A stretch of 27,128 bases of DNA. Origin: Cellvibrionales bacterium UBA4435 (GTDB taxonomy: Bacteria > Pseudomonadota > Gammaproteobacteria > Pseudomonadales > Porticoccaceae). The stretch lies in assembly GCA_002390525.1 (NCBI GenBank), contig DGPR01000025.1, positions 1 to 27,128 on the forward strand. The letters are read 5' to 3'. The notes under the pieces were generated by a model. That model saw only the letters and a list, made by a program, of their open reading frames with translations. It was not told the DNA's origin and ran no database searches. This document shows, one piece after another, positions 21,165 to 27,128 of this stretch (positions within the stretch are counted from its first letter, which is position 1; every line of letters starts with the position of its first letter). The translations under genes and the position numbers were made by a program.

Positions 21165-21416
21165 TTATTGCTTCCTGTTATTTTTATCTAAATGAGGTAC
21201 GGGGTCATAGCCGCTAGATCCAAAGGGGTGACATTTTATAAGTCGGCAACACAAAAGATGTGTTCCTTTAAAAATACCATGTGCCCTTATAGCCTTTTCA
21301 GCGTAAGAAGAACAGCTTGGATAAAATCTACAATTGTTTCCCATCCAGGGACTTAGTAAATATCTGTATAGTTTTATGGGAAAAATATATGCTGTCTCTA
21401 GTAAAGTTTTGATCAT
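21165..21416 (-). CDS. yidD: Membrane protein insertion efficiency factor YidD
   Basis: This small membrane-associated protein assists YidC-dependent insertion. The 83-residue product has the family core YRYLLSPWMGNNCRFYPSCS followed by a second cysteine region (LLCCRLIKCHPFGSSGYDPVP). It lies between rnpA (8 bp away) and yidC (1 bp away), its normal position. Confidence 0.94.
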   Translation of the reverse strand: MIKTLLETAYIFPIKLYRYLLSPWMGNNCRFYPSCSSYAEKAIRAHGIFKGTHLLCCRLIKCHPFGSSGYDPVPHLDKNNRKQ

Positions 21417-21424
21417 AGCGGGTT

Positions 21425-21778
21425 CTATGTTTTGTTTTTTAGTTGATCTAAACCCAAAGAAATCGACTTAGATTGATCTTTAAATGATAGTTTATTCATA
21501 CCTTTCCGAACAAGAAATATTATATCTAAAGCAGCGAGATTTTGTTGGTTTAGTCTAAAAGATGACCTTATAACCCTCTTTATCCTATTTCGGCCAACAG
21601 AAAGCCGTATATTTTTTTTTGCAACAATCATTCCGAGCCTAGCATGTTTAAGTTTATTTTGGTGAGCCAATAATAAAAAATTGGAGTTAGAAACTTTAAG
21701 ATCTGTGTTTTCAAAGACGGATTGAAAGGATTGTGCGTTTAATAGCCGTTTGCTTTTCTCGAAGTTGAAATTGGGCAT
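21425..21778 (-). CDS. rnpA: Ribonuclease P protein component
   Basis: This basic protein pairs with the RNase P RNA to mature tRNA 5' ends. The 117-residue product carries the diagnostic GRNRIKRVIRSSFR motif near residues 62-75 and an N-terminal KSKRLLNAQSFQSVF. It follows rpmH by 70 bp in the universal rpmH-rnpA pair. Confidence 0.95.
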   Translation of the reverse strand: MPNFNFEKSKRLLNAQSFQSVFENTDLKVSNSNFLLLAHQNKLKHARLGMIVAKKNIRLSVGRNRIKRVIRSSFRLNQQNLAALDIIFLVRKGMNKLSFKDQSKSISLGLDQLKNKT

Positions 21779-21848
21779 ATTAGATATTGATGATATGTTT
21801 GTTTAAAACACGGTGGCTCACAAGATGAGGGTGATTTCAACCTATAGG

Positions 21849-21983
21849 CTACGATGCGAGTCTTTTGCGGCCTTTCGCTCGTCGGCGATTTATGACTGCT
21901 CTTCCTGCTTTTGTGGCCATTCGTGAACGAAATCCGTGAGTTCGCTTCTGTTTAAGTACGCTGGGTTGAAATGTTCTTTTCAT
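21849..21983 (-). CDS. rpmH: 50S ribosomal protein L34
   Basis: I translated this short gene directly from the minus strand. The 44-residue product begins [20 protein letters not shown], continues with [20 protein letters not shown] and ends LAS before TAG. This is a full-length, textbook L34. It is the first gene of the rpmH-rnpA-yidD-yidC-mnmE unit, preceded by a good promoter at 22029-22057 and divergent from mnmG. Confidence 0.98.
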   Translation of the reverse strand: MKRTFQPSVLKQKRTHGFRSRMATKAGRAVINRRRAKGRKRLAS

Positions 21984-22028
21984 GACAGGTTTCCGTTTAC
22001 TAACTAGTATATTTCATTAACGTGTTGG

Positions 22029-22057
22029 ATTTTAATGAAAAAGCTTCTTTAGATCAA
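22029..22057 (-). promoter_or_regulatory. Probable rpmH promoter
   Basis: On the minus strand a -35 TTGATC (22052-22057) and a -10 TAAAAT (22029-22034) are separated by exactly 17 bp. The leader to the rpmH ATG would be about 40 bases. Matches are 4/6 and 5/6 to sigma-70 consensus. Confidence 0.6.
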
Positions 22058-22116
22058 TGAAAGAATTTGCTTTTTTTGGATACAGTTTTGTTTGTATTGT
22101 TTAAACTCCTTTTGTT

Positions 22117-22125
22117 TGTGAATAA
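22117..22125 (-). promoter_or_regulatory. DnaA box, perfect (TTATTCACA)
   Basis: The minus strand reads TTATTCACA, matching TTATNCACA. It lies 60 bp upstream of the proposed rpmH -35, in the same orientation as the box at 22173. Confidence 0.7.
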
Positions 22126-22172
22126 AATTGCAAAAAGGTCATGAAAGCTTATGTATGGGTAGTGGATTGTTT

Positions 22173-22181
22173 TGTGAATAA
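22173..22181 (-). promoter_or_regulatory. DnaA box, perfect (TTATTCACA)
   Basis: This is a second identical TTATTCACA on the minus strand, 56 bp from the first. The surrounding 12 bases (TTTTGTGAATAA on the plus strand) nearly repeat those at the first box (GTTTGTGAATAA). Confidence 0.7.
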
Positions 22182-22404
22182 AGGCGGCTTTTTATTTTCT
22201 GTTGATAACAGGTCATTTTGTTCACAACTTGCACAGAGCTATAATACACCTTTTGCTCAACTTACAAAAAGGATTTAATTGCTAATAAACATATGATAAA
22301 ACTATGTTTTTTTTAGTTTTACACAAAAAAGGGCTCCTGTAATAATAATTACAATAATAATATATATACATAAACACATATATAACTTGTTAATTGAGAT
22401 TACG

Positions 22405-22433
22405 TTGGCACTTAATGTTTATGATCTTATAAT
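22405..22433 (+). promoter_or_regulatory. Strong sigma-70 promoter for mnmG
   Basis: The -35 TTGGCA (22405-22410) and -10 TATAAT (22428-22433) are separated by 17 bp, a 5/6 and 6/6 match to consensus. It is among the best promoters in the window. The transcript would start near 22440, about 29 bases before the mnmG ATG. Confidence 0.8.
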
Positions 22434-22468
22434 GGCCCTGCAAAAAATAATTCTTAGAACCCTTGTTT

Positions 22469-24349
22469 ATGAAATATAGTGAAAAATTTGATGTAATAGT
22501 CATCGGTGGTGGACACGCTGGAACAGAAGCATGTCTGGCCTCTGCTCGCATGGGTAGGAAAACACTACTACTAACACACAATATTGAAACATTGGGCCAA
22601 ATGTCATGTAATCCAGCCATAGGTGGCATAGGAAAAAGCCACCTAGTTAAAGAAATTGATGCTCTAGATGGATTGATGGCTAAAGCAACCGACCAAAGCG
22701 GTATACAGTTTAGGGTTTTAAACGAAAGAAAAGGCCCTGCAGTTCGGGCTACAAGAGCCCAGGCAGATAGAGCCCTGTATAGATCTTCGGTGAGACACAC
22801 CCTAGAAAACCAACCAAACTTAATGATATTTCAACAAGCGGTTAATGATTTAATCCTCGATGGCGAGCGTGTTTCAGGTGTTATAACAGATATGGGTTTA
22901 AGTTTTTTTGGTAAGACAGTCGTTTTAACAACCGGTACATTTTTGGGTGGTAAAATACATATTGGTTTAGAAAGCGAATCAGGCGGAAGAGCCGGAGACC
23001 CGCCATCAATAGAGCTCGCAAAAAGATTACGAGATCTACCTTTTAAAATTAGTAGGCTAAAAACAGGAACACCCCCACGACTTGACGCTAGATCTATAAA
23101 TTTTAGTGGTCTGTTAACCCAATGGGGAGATAAACCGGAACCAACAATGTCTTACTTGGGGCACACCAACCAGCACCCAAGACAAGTTTGTTGCTATATA
23201 ACCCATACAAACATAAACACACACGAAATTATAAAAAAAGGATCTGATAGGTCACCAATATATTCCGGTATTATAGAAGGGGTGGGCCCAAGATATTGTC
23301 CATCCATAGAAGATAAAGTTATTCGTTTTGCTGATAAAAACTCACACCAAATTTTTATAGAGCCAGAAGGTCTCACGACAAACGAAATTTACCCTAATGG
23401 CATATCTACAAGCCTTCCATTTGACGTTCAAGTTGAGCTGGTTAGATCAATCAAAGGCTTTGAAGGGGCACACATTACAAGACCGGGTTATGCAATTGAG
23501 TATGATTTTTTGAACCCACAAGATCTAAAGAGCTCGTTAGAAACCAAGCATATAGACGGCTTGTTTCTTGCGGGACAAATAAATGGGACCACCGGTTACG
23601 AAGAGGCTGCTGCACAAGGCCTATTAGCTGGATCTAACGCCGCCTTATTTTCTCAAGATAAAGATTCATGGTCGATTGGTCGTGATGAGGGTTATATAGG
23701 CGTTTTGGTGGATGACCTAATTACTATGGGAACAACTGAGCCCTATAGAATGTTTACTAGTAGAGCGGAGTATCGCTTGTTGTTAAGACAAGACAATGCT
23801 GATTTGCGCCTGACAGAAAAAGGTAGAAATATAGGCCTGGTCGGCGATGAAAGGTGGAAAGCTTTTTGCGAAAAAAGAGAAGCCATAGAGCTAGAAAAAC
23901 AGAGACTCAAAAGCAACTGGATCCAGGTTGACTCAGCCCTAGCTAATGAAATAAGCAACAAATTTGATACCCCCCTAACTCATGAGTACAACATGTTAGA
24001 TTTATTAAAAAGGCCAGAGTTGAGGTATCACGACTTAGTGAAACCAGATGACCCAATGAGTACCCCACAAGATGTTGCTGAACAAATAGAAATCCAAGCC
24101 AAATATTCTGGATATATTGACCGACAAAAACAGGAGATTGAAAAACTTCACAGACAAGAAGACACCAAGATTCCAAAAAGCCTTAAACTTAATCAGATTC
24201 AAGGTCTTTCAAACGAAGTAAAACAAAAACTATTAGATGTTAGACCAGAAACCCTAGCACAAGCCTCACGTATTCCCGGGGTAACGCCAGCTGCAATTTC
24301 TATACTACTTGTTTACTTAAAGAAACATTCAGAAAAAAAGACAGCATAG
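22469..24349 (+). CDS. mnmG: tRNA uridine-5-carboxymethylaminomethyl modification enzyme MnmG (GidA)
   Basis: This FAD-dependent partner of MnmE modifies wobble uridine 34 of several tRNAs. The 626-residue protein has the FAD-binding [13 protein letters not shown] at 9-21, the conserved [21 protein letters not shown] stretch (about 47-67), [10 protein letters not shown] and [18 protein letters not shown] chose ATG 22469, the natural family start, over the in-frame TTG at 22463. There is no obvious ribosome site before it. It is followed after 2 bp by rsmG. Confidence 0.97.
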   Translation: MKYSEKFDVIVIGGGHAGTEACLASARMGRKTLLLTHNIETLGQMSCNPAIGGIGKSHLVKEIDALDGLMAKATDQSGIQFRVLNERKGPAVRATRAQADRALYRSSVRHTLENQPNLMIFQQAVNDLILDGERVSGVITDMGLSFFGKTVVLTTGTFLGGKIHIGLESESGGRAGDPPSIELAKRLRDLPFKISRLKTGTPPRLDARSINFSGLLTQWGDKPEPTMSYLGHTNQHPRQVCCYITHTNINTHEIIKKGSDRSPIYSGIIEGVGPRYCPSIEDKVIRFADKNSHQIFIEPEGLTTNEIYPNGISTSLPFDVQVELVRSIKGFEGAHITRPGYAIEYDFLNPQDLKSSLETKHIDGLFLAGQINGTTGYEEAAAQGLLAGSNAALFSQDKDSWSIGRDEGYIGVLVDDLITMGTTEPYRMFTSRAEYRLLLRQDNADLRLTEKGRNIGLVGDERWKAFCEKREAIELEKQRLKSNWIQVDSALANEISNKFDTPLTHEYNMLDLLKRPELRYHDLVKPDDPMSTPQDVAEQIEIQAKYSGYIDRQKQEIEKLHRQEDTKIPKSLKLNQIQGLSNEVKQKLLDVRPETLAQASRIPGVTPAAISILLVYLKKHSEKKTA

Positions 24350-24351
24350 AA

Positions 24352-24984
24352 ATGATAGAGCCACTGCAACAAATGCTTGAAGTTGGTATTGAAAAACTAA
24401 GCTTGAAAATTTCAGCTCCACAAGTCTCACAACTGCTATTTTACCTAGAAATACTTCACAAATGGAACAATGCATATAACCTAACTTCCGTTCGTGACAG
24501 AGATCAAATGGTAGTGACCCATATCTTAGATAGCCTAAGCATAGCTCCACTTATCGAAGGAAAGAGTTTACTAGATGCAGGTACTGGTGCAGGTTTACCT
24601 GGAATTCCCTTAGCAATACTTTACCCCGATCGACACTTCACATTGCTAGACTCAAACGGAAAAAAAATAAGATTTATCTTTCAAGTGAAAAATCAGTTAA
24701 GCCTAAAAAATCTGACAGAAGTTCAATGTCGCCTAGAAGATTACAAACCAAAAGTTCTCTTTGATGCAATCACTAGCAGAGCGCTATCTTCTCTGTCTGA
24801 TATGGCACAAAAAACCAAACATCTCTTAAAAAAAGAAGGCAAATTTTACGCAATGAAAGGCTGTCTTCCACGACAAGAGTTGAGTATGTTATCAAAACAT
24901 TATAAGGTCATTGGTTCACATAAATTATTAGTACCAGGCATAAAAAGTGATCGACACCTTATTGAGATAGAGTTTTATAATTAA
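24352..24984 (+). CDS. rsmG: 16S rRNA (guanine-527-N7)-methyltransferase RsmG (GidB)
   Basis: This SAM-dependent enzyme methylates G527 of 16S rRNA, the modification whose loss gives low-level streptomycin resistance. The 210-residue protein has WNNAYNLTSVRD at 38-49, the SAM-binding LLDAGTGAGLPGIPLAI at 73-89 and ITSRALSSL further on. It starts 2 bp after mnmG and ends 19 bp before parA. Confidence 0.96.
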   Translation: MIEPLQQMLEVGIEKLSLKISAPQVSQLLFYLEILHKWNNAYNLTSVRDRDQMVVTHILDSLSIAPLIEGKSLLDAGTGAGLPGIPLAILYPDRHFTLLDSNGKKIRFIFQVKNQLSLKNLTEVQCRLEDYKPKVLFDAITSRALSSLSDMAQKTKHLLKKEGKFYAMKGCLPRQELSMLSKHYKVIGSHKLLVPGIKSDRHLIEIEFYN

Positions 24985-25003
24985 AAACCCCTGAGGAAGT
25001 TTT

Positions 25004-25780
25004 GTGGCCAAAATATTTACTGTTGCTAATCAAAAAGGCGGTGTAGGAAAAACCACAACCAGTATAAACCTGGCCGCCTCTTTGGCTAACTATAAAAAAC
25101 GTATTCTTTTGGTTGATATGGACCCACAAGGAAACGCCACCATGGGTAGTGGTGTAAATAAATTAGACCTTAAAACATCTGTACTCGATGTGTTGGCCGG
25201 AGATGCCGATGTATCAGATAGCATTCAGAAAAGTCAGGCTGGAGGCTATGATTTACTTCCATCAAATGGTGACCTTACAGCAGCAGAAGTGGAATTATTA
25301 GAATTCAAAAATAAAGAAAGCCGACTAAGACACGCACTAATAAACGTAAAAGATGATTTTGATTTTATAATAATTGACTGTCCCCCTTCATTGAGCATGC
25401 TTACCATTAATTCGTTGGTTTCTTGCGATGGTGTAATTGTTCCAATGCAGTGTGAGTATTTCGCACTCGAGGGATTGTCCGATTTAATCGGAACCATAAG
25501 TAAAATAAGTCAACGATTTAATCCAAAACTAAAGTTGGAAGGAATAGTAAGGACAATGTTCGATCCGAGAAACACCCTTTCCAACGAAGTAGCAGCCCAG
25601 TTAACAAAGCATTTTGGAAAGATAATGTACCAGATCGCAATACCACGTAACGTGCGCCTTGCCGAGGCTCCCAGTTATGGTTTACCAGGGCTTGCTTATG
25701 ATAGAAAATCAAAAGGAGCATTAGCATACCTTGGTCTGGCTGGCGAAATACTCAGACGAGAACGAGAGCTCATTAATTAA
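25004..25780 (+). CDS. parA: Chromosome-partitioning ATPase ParA (Soj)
   Basis: This DNA-binding ATPase works with ParB-parS complexes to separate newly replicated origins. The 258-residue product has the deviant Walker A KGGVGKTT at 11-18, LLVDMDPQGNATMG near 35-48 and the Walker B-like FIIIDCPPSLSML in the middle. It lacks the N-terminal DNA-binding extension of plasmid type Ia ParAs, which fits the chromosomal Soj type. Translation starts at GTG behind a TGAGGAAG ribosome site. parB follows after 16 bp. Confidence 0.95.
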   Translation: MAKIFTVANQKGGVGKTTTSINLAASLANYKKRILLVDMDPQGNATMGSGVNKLDLKTSVLDVLAGDADVSDSIQKSQAGGYDLLPSNGDLTAAEVELLEFKNKESRLRHALINVKDDFDFIIIDCPPSLSMLTINSLVSCDGVIVPMQCEYFALEGLSDLIGTISKISQRFNPKLKLEGIVRTMFDPRNTLSNEVAAQLTKHFGKIMYQIAIPRNVRLAEAPSYGLPGLAYDRKSKGALAYLGLAGEILRRERELIN

Positions 25781-25796
25781 AAAAATAGGTCGAAAA

Positions 25797-26672
25797 ATGG
25801 TAAAAAGAAAAGGGTTGGGGAGAGGGTTGGACGCTTTGTTAGATGCCGGAAAAAATGATGAGCACAATACAAAGTCAGATAAAAATCAAGCCAACAAGGG
25901 GCTGCTAGTTAACTTGCCAGTCGAGTTCTTAATAAGAGGAGAATACCAACCACGACGAGACATGTCGCCAGAAGCCCTTGATGAGTTAGCTGGATCAATT
26001 AAGTTGCATGGTGTTATGCAACCCATTGTTGTTAGGAAAATAGAACATCAAAAGTATGAAATAATCGCTGGGGAGAGAAGGTGGCGCGCAGCACAATTAG
26101 CGGGCTTGGATGTAGTTCCAGCGCTTGAAAAAAATGTTTCTGATAACGCTGCATTGGCAATGTCCTTGATTGAAAACATTCAACGTGAAGACCTTAACGC
26201 TATTGAGGAGGCTCGCGCATTAAGCCGACTTCAGGATGAGTTTAACTTAACACAACAAGAGGTTGCTGATGCGGTCAGCAAGTCTCGAAGCACTGTAACC
26301 AACCTAATCCGCCTCATGTCTCTAGAAAAAGAAGTTTGCAAATTATTAGAGCATGGTGACCTCGAAATGGGACATGCGAGAGCTTTATTGGCCCTTGATG
26401 GAAGCATGCAGCTTAATGCAGCCAGAATTGCTGTTTCAAAAAGCATGAGCGTGAGACAAATAGAAGCATATGTTAGACTTTTACTGCAAGAGAAAAAACC
26501 CACCGAGTTAAAAACACAATCCGTTCCCGACATCAAAATCCTTGAAGACCAACTTTCAAACACCTTAGGTGCCCCGGTAGCTCTTCAACACAAGGCTAAT
26601 GGAAAAGGCCGTCTAATATTAAAATATAACAGCCTAGAAGAGCTGGACGGCATCTTGGAGCACATAAAATAA
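25797..26672 (+). CDS. parB: Chromosome-partitioning protein ParB (Spo0J)
   Basis: ParB is a CTP-dependent clamp that loads at parS and spreads along DNA. From ATG 25797 it has 291 residues. An earlier in-frame start at 25731 lies within parA and is not credible. The N terminus KRKGLGRGLDALL is the ParA-interacting peptide, QPRRDM and the CTP-binding box GERRWRA (92-98) follow, ENIQREDLNAIEEA lies near 126-139, and a helix-turn-helix lies at about 151-172 (LTQQEVADAVSKSRSTVTNL). Its likely targets are the two parS sites in recF. Confidence 0.96.
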   Translation: MVKRKGLGRGLDALLDAGKNDEHNTKSDKNQANKGLLVNLPVEFLIRGEYQPRRDMSPEALDELAGSIKLHGVMQPIVVRKIEHQKYEIIAGERRWRAAQLAGLDVVPALEKNVSDNAALAMSLIENIQREDLNAIEEARALSRLQDEFNLTQQEVADAVSKSRSTVTNLIRLMSLEKEVCKLLEHGDLEMGHARALLALDGSMQLNAARIAVSKSMSVRQIEAYVRLLLQEKKPTELKTQSVPDIKILEDQLSNTLGAPVALQHKANGKGRLILKYNSLEELDGILEHIK

Positions 26673-26759
26673 TTGTACTCAAAATTCCCTATTTACTAGA
26701 AAAATGACCGTCACATGAAAAATTTACACTTAATTTGATAATAATACATCAAAGATATC

Positions 26760-26788
26760 TTGAATCTGTTGTTCGTACTCCCTATAAT
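26760..26788 (+). promoter_or_regulatory. Probable promoter of the atp operon
   Basis: A -35 TTGAAT (26760-26765) and a perfect -10 TATAAT (26783-26788) are 17 bp apart. They lie in the 166-bp gap between parB and atpI. The leader to the atpI ATG would be about 44 bases. No clear terminator for parB is visible in the gap. Confidence 0.65.
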
Positions 26789-26838
26789 TGCGGGCGCTTT
26801 AAAAAGTAAAGTACCGACAAAGATAATACTGGTAATGC

Positions 26839-27128
26839 ATGAAGACTACGATTAAAGCACCACCAGTTAGGCAAATAGCAAAAACTCAAACATTGATTTT
26901 GCTTATTGCAGTTGTAATATTAGCGCCATTAGATATAACAGTTTCTTTTTCAGTATTGATTGGCGGGATAATACAAATAGTGCCACAAGCCTATTTTTCT
27001 TTATTAGCTTTTCGATACACAGGGGCACAACAAGCACCAAAAATAGTGCGAGCTATACAAAAAGGAGCATCTGGAAAATTATTAATAACCGCGGTTTTGT
27101 TTGGGTTATCTTTTTACTTTCTTGATGC
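26839..27128 (+). CDS. atpI: ATP synthase protein I (AtpI), partial
   Basis: The gene runs off the right edge, with about 96 codons visible. The translation begins MKTTIKAPPVRQIAKTQTLI, with two hydrophobic segments (about residues 17-32 and 36-55), the family stretch GGIIQIVPQAYFSLLAFRYTGAQ, then KGASGKLLITAVLFGLSF as the start of a third segment. This matches AtpI, the small membrane protein encoded first in F-type ATP synthase operons and thought to help c-ring assembly. Its position right after parB is that of Pseudomonas. The rest of the atp operon should follow. Confidence 0.88.
   Translation, partial: MKTTIKAPPVRQIAKTQTLILLIAVVILAPLDITVSFSVLIGGIIQIVPQAYFSLLAFRYTGAQQAPKIVRAIQKGASGKLLITAVLFGLSFYFLD

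Larger units (their letters stand above)
21984..22468. other. rpmH-mnmG divergent region: second DnaA-box cluster, candidate oriC (cluster B)
   Basis: This 485-bp gap between divergent genes has no credible ORF. It contains two perfect DnaA boxes (22117-22125, 22173-22181), weaker ones at 22200-22208 (TTATCAACA on the minus strand), 22218-22226 (TTGTTCACA) and 22317-22325 (TTTTACACA), and a strongly AT-rich stretch at about 22342-22386 of AAT/TAA triplets and TATA runs that would melt easily. Promoters for rpmH and mnmG flank it. Whether it is the working origin, part of one, or a DnaA-controlled promoter region cannot be settled by eye. Confidence 0.6.

Noticed and set aside
22200..22210. 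TGTTGATAACA as a dedicated operator palindrome
   Set aside because: The symmetry is short (five-base arms at most), and it is better read as a degenerate DnaA box within cluster B.
22390..22800. Minus-strand ORF of 136 codons overlapping the mnmG start
   Set aside because: It lies antisense to the highly conserved FAD-binding region of mnmG, has no recognisable family and no ribosome site; it is a shadow ORF.
25731..25796. Upstream in-frame extension of parB
   Set aside because: It overlaps the parA coding end, and the canonical ParB N terminus (KRKGLGRGLDALL) begins directly after ATG 25797.

Overview
The window comes from an AT-rich gammaproteobacterium and covers the chromosomal replication-origin neighbourhood. 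The block gyrB-recF-dnaN-dnaA, flanked by plsC-gmhB-glyS-glyQ on one side and by mnmG-rsmG-parA-parB-atpI on the other, is the gene order I know from the Pseudomonas origin region. The gmhB gene points to a Gram-negative cell with heptose-containing LPS. Base composition and very tight gene packing suggest a streamlined, possibly marine, member of that broad group. I cannot name a genus from sequence alone.

Layout. Positions 1-4.9 kb hold the high-affinity phosphate system pstS-pstC-pstA-pstB on the minus strand, led by a clear Pho box (4843-4860). Divergent from pstS is a TRAP transporter membrane pair (dctQ, dctM) with no DctP binding-protein gene in view. Next come a small glutaredoxin (minus), then glyQ-glyS, gmhB and plsC (plus). 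These meet gyrB tail to tail. From 11.6 to 17.7 kb gyrB, recF, dnaN and dnaA lie on the minus strand. From 18.1 to 22.0 kb mnmE, yidC, yidD, rnpA and rpmH are also on the minus strand. From 22.5 kb mnmG, rsmG, parA, parB and the start of atpI run on the plus strand. No tRNA, rRNA, insertion sequence, phage gene or CRISPR array is visible.

Most notable. (1) The rpmH-to-mnmE block is inverted relative to the Pseudomonas-type order: mnmE, not rpmH, abuts the dnaA upstream region, and rpmH is divergent from mnmG. (2) Two separate intergenic regions, dnaA/mnmE (17725-18055) and rpmH/mnmG (21984-22468), both carry consensus DnaA boxes in AT-rich DNA, as if one ancestral origin had been split by the inversion. 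Gene orientation favours the second as the origin, while a rough G/C tally favours the first. (3) Two 16-bp parS sites lie inside the recF coding sequence, one a perfect palindrome, both read as Phe-His-Val-Glu-His. They pair with the parA/parB genes 11-12 kb away. (4) The pstS start region carries a perfect 11-bp inverted repeat overlapping the promoter -10 and the start codon, in addition to the Pho box.

Nothing here is a wholly new multi-gene system. The interest lies in origin architecture and in regulatory sites laid over coding or promoter DNA.
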